DNA of 5,540 nucleotides from an uncultured Treponema sp. (lineage in GTDB: Bacteria > Spirochaetota > Spirochaetia > Treponematales > Treponemataceae): assembly GCF_938029485.1 (NCBI RefSeq), contig NZ_CALHGC010000042.1, positions 1-5,540 of the forward strand. Reading direction: 5' to 3'. Positions 5,538 through 5,540 of the stretch are shown here, piece by piece (within the stretch, counting starts at the first letter, position 1; the number at the start of each line of letters is the position of its first letter). The translations under genes and the position numbers were made by a program. Below the pieces are notes generated by a model. The model was not told the origin of the DNA. It saw only the letters and a list, made by a program, of their open reading frames with translations, and did no database searches.

Positions 5538-5540
5538 TCA

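Noticed and set aside
5505..5540. tRNA T-arm-like GGTTCAA at the right edge
   Set aside because: The flanking bases do not form a T-stem and acceptor on either strand, and the motif is explained by the inverted repeat.

Overview
The window looks like a chromosomal segment from a spirochaete, most likely Treponema. The reasons are the compact rpmF-acpP-rnc cluster (as I recall it from Treponema genomes, not checked here), a membrane-free chemoreceptor with a spirochaete-like signalling tip, and a moderate base composition judged by eye. The composition fits the oral T. vincentii/T. medium type better than AT-rich T. denticola, but this placement is inference.

Layout. Left block (1-1491, minus strand): yggS, a PLP-homeostasis protein, is followed 41 nt downstream by a secreted beta-repeat-like protein (DUF4097-type) that runs off the left edge without a stop. 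The outermost ~28 bases resemble an insertion-sequence end. Between 1492 and 1635 lies a compact divergent promoter region with a near-consensus sigma-70-type promoter on each strand. Middle block (1636-2825, plus strand): rpmF, acpP and rnc sit with gaps of 15 and 11 nt and are clearly one operon linking ribosome, lipid and RNA-processing functions. Then comes a cytosolic methyl-accepting chemotaxis protein (2925-4379) with its own promoter and a C-terminal zinc-binding CZB domain. Right block (4441-5403, minus strand): hslO (Hsp33), the redox-activated holdase, convergent with the chemoreceptor. Its 137-nt upstream region is rich in inverted repeats.

No stretch over 300 bases lacks a gene. 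Most of the window is housekeeping. The most notable feature is the convergent pairing of two proteins whose families use a zinc-cysteine centre to sense oxidants: the CZB chemoreceptor and Hsp33. The window shows no clearly undescribed multi-gene system. The points most worth checking are the truncated left-edge gene with its IS-like end, the structured hslO leader, and the start sites of rnc and the chemoreceptor.
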